From Paraspadella gotoi (lineage: Eukaryota; Chaetognatha), in the NCBI GenBank assembly GCA_051294375.1, contig CM119271.1, forward strand, positions 2,787,611-2,851,610: a stretch of 64,000 bases of DNA. Direction: 5' to 3'. The position numbers and the translations under genes were made by a program. Below are positions 12,131 to 24,437 of the stretch, one piece after another; the stretch's first letter is position 1; each line of letters starts with the position of its first letter. Below the pieces are notes generated by a model. That model made no database searches and was not told where the DNA came from. It saw only the letters and a list, made by a program, of their open reading frames with translations.

Positions 12131-14760
12131 TAGGTCATTATCTGTAGAGATAAAGAGGATGAAAAGGAAGAGAACTCTTAAAAAGAGTTCAGCAGACAGA
12201 GAGAGAGGAGACAGGAGTATGCAGTGTTCAGGAAAAAAAAACGAAGGCTCTTTCGCACTATTAGTATATCTATGTTTTGTTAGCTTAATGTTCGATTGAA
12301 CTTTGTACCACAACACAAATTAGGCCGAAACGAAGGTATTGCGGTCTAAAAAGCATTTCTCCACACAATTTCTAATGATAAATTCACGCTACGCTATTTT
12401 TGGTCTACAATTTTTTAGCCATAAATAATATTTTATGTCCATTTTTGTCGCATTTTTAATCTTACGCGACTTCTGATTTGAATGCCAAGGAAAGTGGGAG
12501 TGAGAAAATTTTTTTTACTTTGGAAATCCGTCTCTTTCCTTATCTTCTTTACCTCTGGGTAAATTTATTAAGCTTAATGCATTTATAGTTTTAGCCTATA
12601 AATTAATTTTAAAGTTAACAAGTTCAAAAAGTTGGAGTTTTCAGTCTTTATCATAAATGTTGTTAAACAAAAATAAATCAAATTGGTTGAAATTTAACAA
12701 AGAAAATGGCTAGGCCTTATTGAATAAGGGCTTTTAAACCACCTATAAATTCTATCAAAAAAACTTTTGCTGCTCTTAGTGGTCGGCAGCAAATAATTTT
12801 TAAAGACGTCTTTTAATTTGTGACTTTTTTGTGACTTGGGCTACTTTATTTTTGATAAAGAGAAATATTTTCAACTCATTTAATTAGTTTTAAAGATGAG
12901 TACATACTGACGCTTAGATTAATCAAACAAAACACCGGCATCCTTTTAAATCGCAGCTTGGAAAGGCATCAGGACTTGTTTTTTTCTTCAAAATCGACAG
13001 ATTTTGCGGAAAAATTTTACGCAAAATCTCTCATTAACTAATTTGGGCTAGCTTCAAATCTCAAGTATTCGTCAATCGCATCGCAAAATTGAAAGAAAAA
13101 ATCATTCCGCGCTACCAAATTCATTATTTGTCTTTCTTATAAAATGCAATCAACGCATAAACGGGGTATATTTTTCGCATCGCGGTAACAAAAAGATTTC
13201 GGGAATCTTCTTTACCGTTTTTTTAAATTTCAGATTTTTTTTTAAAATCTGCTTTTTCACTTTTTTTCTCACTTTTTTTTTCTTCGCAAACAATTAATTC
13301 CTAATTACTATGCATGAGGAAAGATTTTAATTACAAATATCGAGATTGTATTATTTTATTCCTACATTCTGTCTTCCTCTTTAATCTGCATTCTAATTCA
13401 AATCATCTTCAAATTTGGTAAGAAAGAGTTGTAGAATGATGGGCAGGGATGAGGAGGATGAAGGGCAGATAAGTTGGTCATGAAAATGCAAGAGAGAGAG
13501 AGTGAGAAGAAAAGAAGAGAGACTCTCAAAAATTTCTTCAAGGCAAATGTCTTGAATAAGGTATAGTTTGCGCGCTGTAAACCAATTGTCAGGCAGAAAA
13601 TTGGACTCCGGATATCATAGAATCTAAAATTTATGATAAAAAGACAGAAATTTATGGGCGAAAAGGAAAGTAAAACAACTAAATACGTTCTCAAGGATTT
13701 TCAAAAAGACTGTTCTCATTTCGTCAGCGGCCTTCGCCTATACCCGTGACATATCCGTGAATTTCAGTAATCTCTCGCCAGTTGAAAGGTCTTTCACTCT
13801 TGAATTAAGCCGTATGCGATACAAAAAAAAAATTTCAGGGAAAATTAATAAAACGAAGAAAAGATGACTGTATAATCTCGAATTCGTCATACGCGGTAAA
13901 GAACGTTAAAACTATTCCTTTTCGGTTTTTACCCCGGTTTTAATGGCCGTGAATGCCCTTATTAAAGAATTTCTTTGATTTGGCTCAGTGTAAATGTAGT
14001 GAGAGTGAAAGACGAAAGGGAAAACTTCATAAAAGAGAAGGGGGAGAATGAAAGAGAGGGTGAAATGGCAAAAAACGAAGGCAAATGGGGAAAAAATAGT
14101 GAATACACATTGTAAGGTAACGAAAAGAGGGGAAATGGAAAGAAAAGAGGGGAAAAAAAAGGGAAAGAATGACAAATGAGAAAAAAAGGTGAGGAAGTGA
14201 ATAAGTGACGCGGAAAAAGGTAGGGTCCAAAAAAATGGTAAGTGACAGCGTGAGAAAGTAAGGGAGGAAAGAGGAAAGGAAATATAAAGTAAGAGAAGAG
14301 AGGTGAAGAAAATTAATCAGGAAAAGCGTAATGAAAGAAAAAAAATTGTATCAAGATAATGTGGCGTCTTAGCCCGTAAAATCTTTTGGTGTCAGTAAAA
14401 GAGAGCATGAGGATTCTTATAAGGAATTCGATCTTTAAAATCAATTTGTAGGCCAATAAAAATTCAGCATACTTTTTTCTAAAAATTAAAGTCACGTTAA
14501 TGAGATTAGATTGAACAAGCATTGAAAGAAACACTCGTCTTACCGGTAATTTTTTAACTCATAGAAATTTAACATGGGAAGTTCTAAGTGACTTAAAGAA
14601 AGGTCAGATAATCCCTTGATTCTACCAAGTTAGACTACCGTTTTTTTAAATGAAGAAAAGCTTCGTAACTAAACCAAATGAGATCAAGAAATATGGTAAA
14701 TTATTGAAGTTCAGATTTCTTCTGTCTAATAAACAGACACCGTTGTATGCGAAACGTCTT
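12131..14760. other. Unique AT-rich sequence, nothing recognised
   Basis: This 2.6 kb separates two stretches that are adjacent in the other copy (18,571-20,440). The frames are pyrimidine- or purine-biased, and I see no exon with convincing splice sites, no RNA gene and no transposon protein. Confidence 0.5.
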
Positions 14761-14764
14761 AATA

Positions 14765-15329
14765 TCCCGTCTCAAGCCTGTCCAAATTCTGGGTCAAGAT
14801 AGCTTATTTGTTAAATGAATAAACAATTTTTTGTATTTTTTATATTATATTTCATAAAATACTGTCGACATTGACAAATAGGCTCTCGAAAAGCCGACGG
14901 AATCAACAAAAACAAAAGGCCATTGCCCTCCGCCGATTTGAGAAAACATAAAGAGAAGCAAAAGAATGAATAGATATGTAAATAAATATGAAATAAATAT
15001 GAAATTTTATATATAAAAATATATATTATATAAAATAATAAATAAAATAATATAATAATATAAAAAATATAAATAAATATATATATAATATGAAATAAAT
15101 ATGAAAAATAAACAAAGAAATAAAAAAGGAAAAAAGAGAGGATTTTCGTCGGGTTGTTTTTCTCTCTTCGGGTTCGTTTCCCCTTTAGTTCATTTAACTT
15201 GTTCAAACTTGAGATAAATATTAAATATTCGAAAAGAATATGAAATAAATACAAAATAACTAAATTATTGTAAATTAGATTTGTAGAAAAAACATGATCG
15301 TTGAGGGCATGAAAATCTAATGAAGAAGA

Positions 15330-15400
<71 letters not shown>

Positions 15401-16165
15401 AAAGAGAGAAGAGGAGAGCGCCACAAGAATCAATAAAAGAAGTTATATCTTCCTATTTCCTCAAGAAGGACCGAATTTTTTCCGACAAAAAAAAATTGTG
15501 GAAAAATTGGAGCGAAAAAAAAATATTAATTGGAAAAACTTATTCATTCTACTATTCGAGCGCCCAGTTCGTTTCGGGCTATTTTTTTTTCGTCATTATG
15601 GATAAATATGGTGATCATTTGTGATAAATATATTGCAGCGGTAGCACGGGAGTGCAGGCTCATTGTGCTTACAAATGCTTTTGCCAAACGCAACAAAATG
15701 TTTTATAAGTTACATTTATCCTGCCACAGTGCCCATGATAAAAAAATTATAATAGTTACAATAAATCATATGGCTTAGATGGCGCTGCAACTTCCATATC
15801 CCTCTCTCTCTCTCTCTTCCTCATCCTCTCTCCTCATCTCTCTCTCTCTGTCGTCTCTCTCTCATCTCTCTCTCCTCCTCTCTCTCTCTCATCTTTTCGC
15901 TTCCGTCTTGAGCTGTGTCTCGCCCTCCATGTCGAACCTCCTTTTGGCAAGCTTGTTTTACATCGAATTTTCCTTAATCGCCCTGATAGAATCCAGATGC
16001 CGTAAATATTTGGGCCTGTTGCGCCGTTGGATTGGGTAAGAGGAGTTTATTGGTGGATCATTGGGGTAGGTTGGGCTTCGGGGGCTTTTGGTGAGAATAA
16101 CCAGAGAAGAGAGCCACTCTTGGTTTTGGTTTCTGGAAATGTTTTTTTTAGTCGGATCTGCTTAT
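14765..16165 (+). repeat. Direct duplicate of 18,995-20,440
   Basis: Starts 'caagcctgtccaaattctgg' and proceeds through an ATA/AAAT-rich stretch, a GA tract (15,340-15,415), 'ccacaagaatcaataa', a TC tract and 'ttgcgccgttggattggg'. The counterpart carries a 139-N gap where this copy has the GA tract. The two differ mainly by small indels. Confidence 0.8.
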
Positions 16166-16309
16166 AGCAGATCGCGGCGACCTCTATAACCTCACTTTTT
16201 AATAAACTCACATTTTTCGGTCCGCGTCGGTCCGCCCCTCAATATCTGTTCGGGCACAAGTCACTTATATCATGTTAGATACATCTGATTTATGATAAAT
16301 TATGGCAAA

Positions 16310-17400
16310 AAAAAATGATGTCCGTCCGTCCGTCTGTTCTGTCGCGTCCGTCTCGCGTCCATCCGTCCGTCGGCGTCCGTCCGTCCCACTTAATGCAAAA
16401 ACACGCAATTTACTCGTCGATTGGATGGATGGATTTAAATAAATTTTGTGTGTGGATAGGTAAGTTCGCGTGTGATTGATGAGCTGGATACCTAAAGTTT
16501 TCGAATGGAAATCGTCCGAGTGGAAAAGTTTAAATGTGAAAACGCAAAAAAAATATATTCCTATTTGAACACGCATTGCTCATGAGTGGATGGGCTGATT
16601 GAAGCTGGAAATTTTGTATGTGGGTAGGAAAGTGGTGTGATTGAACAGGAATCAAGTTTCGTGGAATAGTTTTGAGTGGAAATGAGTTTAAAATGGAAAA
16701 AAACAGAAAACCTGTTTACTAATTGATTATGCTTCTTTTTCCGTTTTGTTTTTCCTTTTATAATTAAATGTATCTGCAGGATGTATTAATAAATCAAAAT
16801 AATTAATTCAGTTAATTAATCAATTAGTAATAAATTAATCAATATTAATTAATTAAGTCAATCAATCCGTCCATTCCGTCCCATGCTTAAGCAAAAGCTC
16901 GCAAATTAACTCGTGATTGGCTGGTTGGATTGGAATTAAATTTTGTGTGTGGGTACGGAAAGTGTGTGATAAAGCTGGATATAAAATTTCGATGGAATCG
17001 TGTGAGTGGAAATTAGTTTTAAATTGGGGGAAAAAACATAAGTCGAATTTACTAAAATCTTTTACTTATTTTAACGTCATAAATACTCAATTAATCAATA
17101 ATTGGATGGATAGATTGAGTTGAAATTTTTGTGTGTGGGTAGCGAAAACGTATGACGAAGCTTGATATAAAGTTTCAGGTGGAAACGTACTGCAAGTGGA
17201 AATGAGTTTTAAATGAAAAAAATAATGAGCACATTTTACTTGAATCTATTTAAATTTATTTTTACCCATGATAGATTGAGATGAAAATTTTCTGTGATCC
17301 GGTAGGAAAGTGAGTGAAGAAGCTAGATATAAAGTTTTGACGGAATGCAAGTTGAAAAAATGATGGCAAGTTTGAAAAATGATGCATAGTTAAAAAAATC
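16310..17400 (+). repeat. Tandem-diverged repeat family R3 (about 4 units)
   Basis: A tccg-rich start is followed by units containing 'ttttgtgtgtgggta', 'aagctggatataaa' and 'gagtggaaatgagttt', recurring near 16,440, 16,620, 16,930, 17,125 and 17,285. The units are diverged by substitution, so they are older than the indel-type duplicates. A single copy lies at 51,236-51,420 and a fragment at about 39,170. Confidence 0.65.
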
Positions 17401-17439
17401 TTAAAGCATAAGGATCGTCGCTTAATTGGCATAAAAGAG

Positions 17440-17943
17440 AAGAGAAGAGAGAAGAGAAAGAGAGAGTGAGAGAGAGAGAGAGAAGCAGTGAGAGAGAAAG
17501 AGAGAGAGTGAAGAGAGAGAGAAGAGAGAGAAGGAGCATAAAATAAAAAATCTAAAAAAAAGACTCAAGATCGAGCAGAAGCCCACTATGCAATAGAAAA
17601 TTAATAGAAAAAACCGCGGGAAAAACGAAAAATGATCATAAGCGATAACGAAATTGTTGATGTACTAGTAATTGATTGAGGGTAATACTAATTGATTGAT
17701 GTAATAGTAATTTTTTATTGATGTACATAGGAATTGGATTATTGATTCGATGATAAAATCAATTATTGAAATGCGATGATAGTCATTCACTGCTGTGATG
17801 ATAGTCATTCAGTGATGCGTGATTGTCATTACATTGATTCGATGATTGTCATTCATTGAATGCGATGATAGTCAATAAAACAAACAAATGCGTGTATGAG
17901 TGAAAGAGAGAGAGAGAGAGTAGAGAGAGAGAAGAGAGAGAGC

Positions 17944-17978
<35 letters not shown>

Positions 17979-18350
17979 AAGAAAGAGAGAGACGAGAGAA
18001 AGAGAGAGAGAGAGAGAGAAAGAAAGGAGAATAGATTCCACGAAAAATCTCGGAATGAAAATATGGGATTTTGTATGAAAAAAAGCGGCGGAAATAAAAT
18101 GGCATAATAAAAAGTTTTTAGAAGGAAAAAAATAATCAAGAATTTTTTCAAAAACAAACGATCAGCGCAAAAAATCGGAAACAGATAGGGACAGACACAC
18201 ACAGAGAGAGCAGAGAGACAGAGAGAGAGAGAGAAAAAGAGAGAGAGAGAGAAGAGAGACTAGCCGGCTGGGGCAGAGAAAAGAGAAAGAGAAAGGAAGC
18301 GATATATAATAATTAAAAAGATGAGAGAGAGAGAGAAGGCTCTCGGCTGC
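17440..18350. repeat. (GA)n-rich region with (GATGATTGTCATT)-like units
   Basis: Interrupted GA runs at 17,446-17,535, 17,903-18,025 and 18,200-18,340. Between them (17,690-17,880) are about six imperfect 'gatgatagtcattcattg' units. It is non-coding. Confidence 0.8.
18036..18150 (+). repeat. Dispersed repeat R4, uninterrupted copy (empty site)
   Basis: Contains 'ccacgaaaaatctcgg', 'gggattttgtatgaaaaaaa' and 'tttttagaaggaaaaaaat'. The same repeat at 58,288-58,515 is interrupted by a 128-bp insert carrying a hammerhead-like motif, so this copy represents the site without that insert. Confidence 0.75.
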
Positions 18351-19574
18351 CCCTTACTCGTTAAGAAGTCAGCAGTAACTTATGGGCCTGCAATACGTTT
18401 AAAGTCGGTTGAGCTATTTCTCTTTAACCTCAACCTTAGTGACCTGAGTCGGGTTCGCGCCCTGTTCGCTGGCAGATACGTTTTTATTACATTAGTTGAA
18501 CCCACATTAAATATCTAAAAAAATTTTTGTAAAAAAGGAAAAGAAGAAGAGGAAGAGAGAGAACTGCGGCTCAACACATTTGAATTACCGTTCTTGTTTT
18601 TTTTAGAGAGAGAGAGAGAGAGGGCAGGGCGGTTGGGGAGAAAGGCTAGAAACGTGATTTTCGTAGAATTTTTACGCCGTTTTTATTCCGTGTTCCTTGA
18701 TTAAATTTTATATGTTTTTTATTTTTAATTGGAGTTAAAAAAAGGGGGTGGGGGGGGTTATGTGTTACAATAGGTAGCACCATTGATTATCACTTTTCAT
18801 AATTTTAATTGAGAACGTTTCATCAAAGGTTCCCCTTAAACCCGATCTAATACTTTAGTGAGCGGTCCTTTTATACAAATGAAAGATTCTTTGAAATATT
18901 AACACGGGTTATCCTGGAGTTAATAAACTAGACTGTGAGAGAGTCTTGAATGAAAGCTAACCGAGACCTTTTGTGTCATTATCTTGTAAGAGGGATGGAG
19001 GCCTTAAACCGCTCAAGCCTGTCCAAATTCTGGGTCAAGATAGCTTATTTGTTAAATGAATAAACAATTTTTTGTATTTTTTATATTATATTTCATAAAA
19101 TACTGTCGACATTGACAAATAGGCTCTCGAAAGCCGACGGAATCAACAAAAACAAAAGGCCATTGCCCTCCCGATTTGAGAAAACATAAGAGAAGCAAAA
19201 GAATGAATAGATATGTAAATAAATATGAAATAAATATGAAATATATATATAAATATATATATAAATAAATAAATAAAAATATAAATAAATAAATAAAAAT
19301 ATAAATAAATATATATATAAATATGAAATAAATATGAAAAAAATAAACAAAAGAATAAAAAAGGAAAAAAAGAGAGGATTTTCGTCGGGTTGTTTTTTCT
19401 CTTCGGGTTCGTTTCCCCTTTAGTTCATTTAACTTGTTCAAACTTGAGATAAATATTCGAAAAAGAATTATGAATAAATACAAAATAACTAAATTATTGT
19501 AAATTAGATTTAGAAAAAAACATGATCGTTGAGGCATGAAAATCTAATGAAGAGAAGAGAGAGAGAGAGAGAGA

Positions 19575-19713
19575 NNNNNNNNNNNNNNNNNNNNNNNNNN
19601 NNNNNNNNNNNNNNNNNNNNNNNNNNNNNNNNNNNNNNNNNNNNNNNNNNNNNNNNNNNNNNNNNNNNNNNNNNNNNNNNNNNNNNNNNNNNNNNNNNNN
19701 NNNNNNNNNNNNN
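19575..19713. other. Assembly gap (139 N) within a (GA)n tract
   Basis: GA runs on both sides indicate that the missing sequence is at least partly (GA)n. Confidence 1.
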
Positions 19714-20097
19714 GAGAGAGAGAGAGAGAGAGAGAGAGGCGCCACAAGAATCAATAAGAAGTTATTCTTCCTATTTTCTCAAAGGAACCGAATTTTTTTC
19801 CGACAAAAAAAAATTGTGGAAAAATTGGAGCGAAAAAAAAATATTATTGGGAAAAACTTATTCATTCTACTATTCGACGCTCAGTTCGTTTCGCTATTTT
19901 TCGTCATTATTGATAAATATCGGTGATCATTTTGATAAAATATTCAGCGGTACAGGGAGTCAGGCTCATTGTGCTTACAAATGCTTTTCCAAACCACAAA
20001 ATGTTTTATAAGTTACATTTATCCCTGCCCAGTGCCCATGATAAAAAAATTATATAGTTACAATAAATCATATGCTTAGATCGCTGCAACTTCCATA

Positions 20098-20207
<110 letters not shown>

Positions 20208-20972
20208 CCTTCCGTCTTGACTGTGTCTCGCCCCTCCATGTCGAACCTCCTTTGGCAGCTTGTTTTACACGATTTTCCTTAATCGCCCTGATAGAATCCA
20301 GATCCGTAATATTGGGCTGTTGCGCCGTTGGATTGGGGTAGAGGAGTTTTTGGGCATTGGGGTAGGTTGGGCTTCGGGGGCTTTGGTGAGATAACCAGGA
20401 GAAGACCACTCTTGTTTTGGTTCTGGAAATGTTTTTTTTTCTGGACGAGCAACTGGTTAAAGGATGATGCTTGTATAGACTTTTCTGGTTGGACAAGTCC
20501 AAGCAGCTGGCATAACTTTACAAGCTATATCTTTAATTTTTTTATATTACTTTAACTTTGCCCAGAAGCCAAAAAAGAAGTAGCTCCATAATTAATCCAT
20601 CAAAATGTGAGACTAAAACTCAGATTCCAAACTTTATACGCAGATTTACAGCTGCTCCACTTAAATCGGTTCTAAAAATTTTCTTAAGTCTAAATTTACA
20701 GAGAAGTCCTAAATGGGAGACCGTTTCAATTTAATTCGAAAAAAATCTCGATTTCTTAAGAAGTAAATTACGCACAATCGTCCGTGCAAAGCGCACGTCT
20801 TAAGTCATAAGAGGAAGAAGTAAAGAATTTAATCTTGCAAAGACGTGCGCTTGCATGGTAAAGATACATCTATTGCTTTCTAGGTATTTAATCAGTCTCC
20901 ACTGTAGCGACGGCGTCTGAAGGCGCTTCTTCTCCACGTCGTTTTAAGTGGATCCCACTTTGGATCATCTCA

Positions 20973-20976
<4 letters not shown>

Positions 20977-21063
<87 letters not shown>
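20977..21063 (+). repeat. Perfect (AG)n microsatellite, about 87 bp
   Basis: Uninterrupted ag repeat. Confidence 0.98.
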
Positions 21064-21067
<4 letters not shown>

Positions 21068-21416
21068 CACATTGGATCGTAAAAATTGAAGTGGATGGAG
21101 AGACACCGGCGACGAAGTTGACCAGCGGCGCACGTCAGATATGTTAATTATTTTTTTAATTAGTTAAAGGAAGAATTAGCTTTAACTTAAATTATTACTT
21201 AATTTTTGTTAATTGTGTTAAAAGTAAATTCCAAAAAAAATATTCGCTAAATTTTAATTTTTTATTTAAAATAGTATTATTAGAAAATAAATATTATTTG
21301 AATTAAAGAGCATATTAAAGGGAAATGCTAAGGGAAAGCCGAGACACGCGAGTTCCGTCGACGTCGTGATGTCCGACCACTTGAGATTTCAAAATCGTCG
21401 AAAGAGATCATTATTT

Positions 21417-21419
<3 letters not shown>

Positions 21420-21469
<50 letters not shown>

Positions 21470-22020
21470 CTTATTCATTTTCCGGGTTTGTCTATTCAGA
21501 GACGAGTTTCGGAAATATTTGCGTCTTCCTCTTAGCCTAATTTCGCCCTAAGGACATAATCCAATGCATATGATAATAATGTAGTATATATTAATTGATT
21601 TTGTTTTAAAAATCATTATCACCAGTTTAAATAGGGCCCCGTTTTCCCTCGCTAACGCCAATTTAATTTTTTATCTGATTTAATTTTGAATATTCATTAT
21701 TTTTAAAGACCTTTTAAACCTTTGGATCTTCTTAGCTTATGGATTAACCCTTTCCGGACCTAACTCCAGGAAAAAAAATGCCGATTGGAAAATTTTCATC
21801 CGTTTATTTGGATCAAAAAAGGGGGAATGAGCCGATTAGGAAAGAAGCGACGTCTGGAGAGGAACGAGTCCTGGCTCGTTTAATGTCGTCGTCGTCGTCT
21901 TTGTCGTCATCATCGTCGTCGTCTCCCTCTTGAATTGAGTCGCGTACCATTTCGAGGACCAAAGATGTAAACAAAACGTGTTTATGTTTTTTGAATCGAA
22001 TTAGTAGTTCGACGTTCGAT
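21420..22020 (-). repeat. Inverted segmental duplicate, arm 1 (partner 45,430-46,090)
   Basis: Its reverse complement matches 45,430-46,090 over several hundred bases, with substitutions as well as indels, so the copies have really diverged. Both encode the same short open stretch, on - here: 'IRFKKHKHVLFTSLVLEMV' followed by an Asp-rich run and 'RSSPD'. The protein is not one I recognise. The arms end at GA/TC runs. Confidence 0.75.
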
Positions 22021-22038
22021 AAAAAGACTTGAACGATA

Positions 22039-22048
22039 NNNNNNNNNN
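22039..22048. other. Assembly gap (10 N)
   Basis: Ten unknown bases directly before a GA run. Confidence 1.
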
Positions 22049-22389
22049 AGAGAGAGAGAGAGAGAGAGAGAGAATGATCTCGAATAATCAAGGAGGGAAA
22101 CCATGCTTTTGTGGTATGTTTGTTTACATTAATGCTGCGTATTAAGTGTTTTAATGTTTGGGCAAAGAAAAAGGACTTCACGGAAAACATTTTTTGACTG
22201 GAGAACGTCCTTTTTGTTATAAAACAAACGAAGATAAACTAAGTTAAAGAGATTGTACATTGAATAAAATGGTAAAAATGACGAAAATTAAATATAAACA
22301 AAAAATAATTTATATTAATTTAATTAATAAAAACTTATATAACTTGTCTATCATTTGTCTAATGTTTATAAACATCTCCAATTTAACAG

Positions 22390-22434
22390 GAAAAGTAAAC
22401 AACGAGAAAATGTTCGTCTTCAACGTTTCGTCTC

Positions 22435-22472
<38 letters not shown>

Positions 22473-22647
22473 GTCTTCCAAGCGGATCTTCACATCTTCA
22501 AGAAACGAATCAAGATTCCTCGACGTCACAACGACAACAACGACAACAACAACAACAAGACCGAGGCGAAGGACGTGGTGGTGATGCAATTGTTCGAGGT
22601 GGCGCCGACCTACATGTCAGCGATGGGAGAGATGGTTCTACCTCAAG
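22390..22647 (+). CDS. BMP3/GDF10-like ligand, propeptide exon (first exon found)
   Basis: Part of the N-terminal prodomain of a TGF-beta-family ligand. The exon follows an acceptor (..tttaacag at 22,381-22,389) and ends at donor AAG|GTGAAT; it enters with two bases of a split codon and leaves with one. The translation 'MFVFNVSSL' then 'FQADLHIFKKRI' matches the usual start of the prodomain arm (F-N-hydrophobic-S-S and A-x-L-h-I-h). Twelve or so Ser codons encoded by (TCG)n separate the two motifs, and an Asn/Asp run follows. 'VMQLFEVAPTY' closes the exon. The upstream signal peptide and alpha-1 region are missing, so the true start lies further 5'. Role: a secreted precursor segment that folds and chaperones the ligand. 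The family call depends on the downstream exons. Confidence 0.7.
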
Positions 22648-23196
22648 GTGAATGAGAGAAGAATGAGTGGCCAATGGCCAATGACCAATGACCAATTGGC
22701 CAGTCACAAAAATTGGTTTACAACGTTATTATCTTTAACATCACGTGATCCACGTCATCTCTTCCTGTTCACCACAGATGTGAGATCAATCTTGGTTATT
22801 TTTACGTAAAAACAAATCCAGTCAATTATAACTGAATAATTATAATTATAATTATATCTGAATTAAAAAAACTGAAACTAATAAAATATACGAAAGAAGT
22901 TAAAATGCTTTTAGCACAAAACAAACGAAACTAACAAAGAAAATAAAACAAAATTAAACAAGACAAACAAGATTAAAAATATAAACAAAATTTAAAAAAT
23001 GAACAAAACAAAACAAACAAAAACAATATTAAAATTAAAAAAACTAAACAAATTAAAACAAAAATAAAAAATAAACAAAATCAACAGCGAGCAAAAAAAA
23101 AAACAAACTAAACCACACAAACTAATCTACACGAACAAAATAAAACTTACAAAAGAAAACAAACAAAACAACATTAACCCCCCCGTTTCCCCACAG
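22648..23196 (+). other. Intron of the BMP3-like gene
   Basis: GT..AG intron, very AT-rich with (AAACA)-like runs at 22,900-23,160, next to a GC-rich exon. A 'ggccaatg' tandem run lies at 22,669-22,705. No other feature is seen. Confidence 0.7.
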
Positions 23197-23951
23197 AGCC
23201 CCGCCAACGCGGTTGGGTCTCCGTCTCCGTCACCTCCTTCATCCGACGCTGCCTCGACTCGGGACACTCCCGGCGCCCTCGCGGCGCCAAGCGCCAGCCG
23301 CATCTCCTGGCGCTGCGGTTCCGCCTCACGACGATTCGGCTCGGCGGCGTCGGGAACGACTCGTCCGGCGTCTCCCCGCGCGTGCAGCTGCATCGATTCG
23401 TCAAACGGCGCGCCCTTCCCTTCCTCGTTGTCTTCGCAAACGAGACACAACGAATCTCTCTGGATCATCTCGACCCGCGATTGGCGTCGCAGAGCGTCGC
23501 CGCCGTTCACGCCGCGCCGCCCACGCCGTCCGAACCGGAAATACGGCGTCTTTTCGCCGGATTCGGGGTGGAAGGCGAGCCGGCGGCGTCGGCGCGATCG
23601 AGACGCGCCACCGTCGGCGGCGATCAGCGGCGTCGTCGTTCCATCTACGACAATCAAATTCCGGAAGCGCCGGAGGACGACGATCCGTTTCGCGGAGCCA
23701 CTTATCCTGGCGCCTTTGACGCCCGATTCGATCCGGATCCTCGAGCGCCGTCTCCGCTGGATAGGCGTCGAACTCACGCGGCGTTGGCGCCGGGGACTTT
23801 GTTACGTCCGCGAAGTCAGCGGAAGGAGAAAGACAAATACTCTTTTCTCGTTCCGGCGCCGCGAGACGACGACGACGACGACGCCGAGTTCGACATCTTC
23901 GCCCTCGAAGAAGAGGATCGACGGCGCCGGAAGTTTCATCGCCATCAACAG
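23197..23951 (+). CDS. BMP3/GDF10-like ligand, prodomain and cleavage-region exon
   Basis: The acceptor is 'ccccacag' and the donor CAG|GTTCGT. Entry phase completes the codon left open at 22,647, and the exon ends on a whole codon. Early residues 'GWVSVSVTSFIRRC' fit the prodomain W-x-x-h-D/S-V-T-x-h-I motif. 'PFLVVFANE' fits the conserved P-F-L-V-V-F-A near the prodomain end. Basic furin-type sites follow: R-S-R-R and Q-R-R-R-R-S (codons around 23,600-23,645). A six-Asp run encoded by (GAC)n and an acidic then Arg-rich segment close the exon. It is GC-rich (CGN and GCG codons), in contrast to the AT-rich introns. Long open frames on the opposite strand here are shadows of this composition. 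Confidence 0.85.
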
Positions 23952-24167
23952 GTTCGTTAATCTTTTTTGAAAGTCCCGGATGTAATTCATTGTTTGGTCG
24001 AGTCGCTCCCAAGCCCGCACCTTGAAAAATGCTGCGTTTCCCCATTCGGAGATAATTTCGTCGCGTATTGGTTTACGATGTATCTTTATTTCTTTTGTAA
24101 ATTTGAAATATGTGATATTTCTCAAAATTTTTAAATATTTAATTAAAATTTAAATCGTTTACCTCAG
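23952..24167 (+). other. Intron of the BMP3-like gene (216 bp)
   Basis: Short AT-rich phase-0 intron, GT..AG, ending 'tttacctcag'. Confidence 0.8.
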
Positions 24168-24437
24168 AAACGATTCCACGCGGATCAGCGTCGCCGTATG
24201 GAAAAGAAGCGACGCAAGAAGAACCGAATGCTTCCGTCCGGATGGCCGGGTGTCGGCGGCGGCGTCGGCGGCGACAGGGACTCCCGAGAGAACGACAACG
24301 AGACGCGGCCGCCGATTTGCCGGAAAAATCGGCTCGTCGTGGACTTTGCCGACATCGGGTGGTCAGAGTGGATCATCTCTCCTAAGTCGTTCGAGGCGCA
24401 TTACTGCGACGGGGATTGTCCCTTTCCCATGGCAAGG
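24168..24437 (+). CDS. BMP3/GDF10-like ligand, start of the mature cystine-knot domain
   Basis: Ninety codons, phase 0 at both ends (acceptor ..acctcag, donor AGG|GTGAGA). A basic N-terminal extension (R/K-rich, then Gly/Val repeats) leads to the first mature cysteine. The segment '[18 protein letters not shown]' is the diagnostic BMP3/GDF10 signature; other BMPs have R/K-DLGW-x-DWI. Cysteines 1-3 of the knot are present ('ICRKN', '[11 protein letters not shown]'). The product would be a secreted dimeric ligand. Vertebrate BMP3 opposes BMP/activin signalling through type II receptors; whether this orthologue does so is inference. An intron at this point, just after the CxFPM motif, separates it from the exon at 29,524. 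Confidence 0.95.

Larger units (their letters stand above)
20441..22389. other. Region upstream of the first BMP3-like exon found
   Basis: AT-rich sequence with a perfect (GA)n run (20,977-21,063) and one arm of an inverted repeat (21,420-22,020). A signal-peptide exon of the BMP3-like gene is expected at or beyond this region, but none could be recognised. A 10-N gap lies at 22,039-22,048. Confidence 0.5.

Noticed and set aside
23127-24045. Two 200-codon open frames on - across the BMP3-like exons
   Set aside because: They are antisense shadows of the GC-rich coding exon, which is supported on + by splice phases and TGF-beta motifs.
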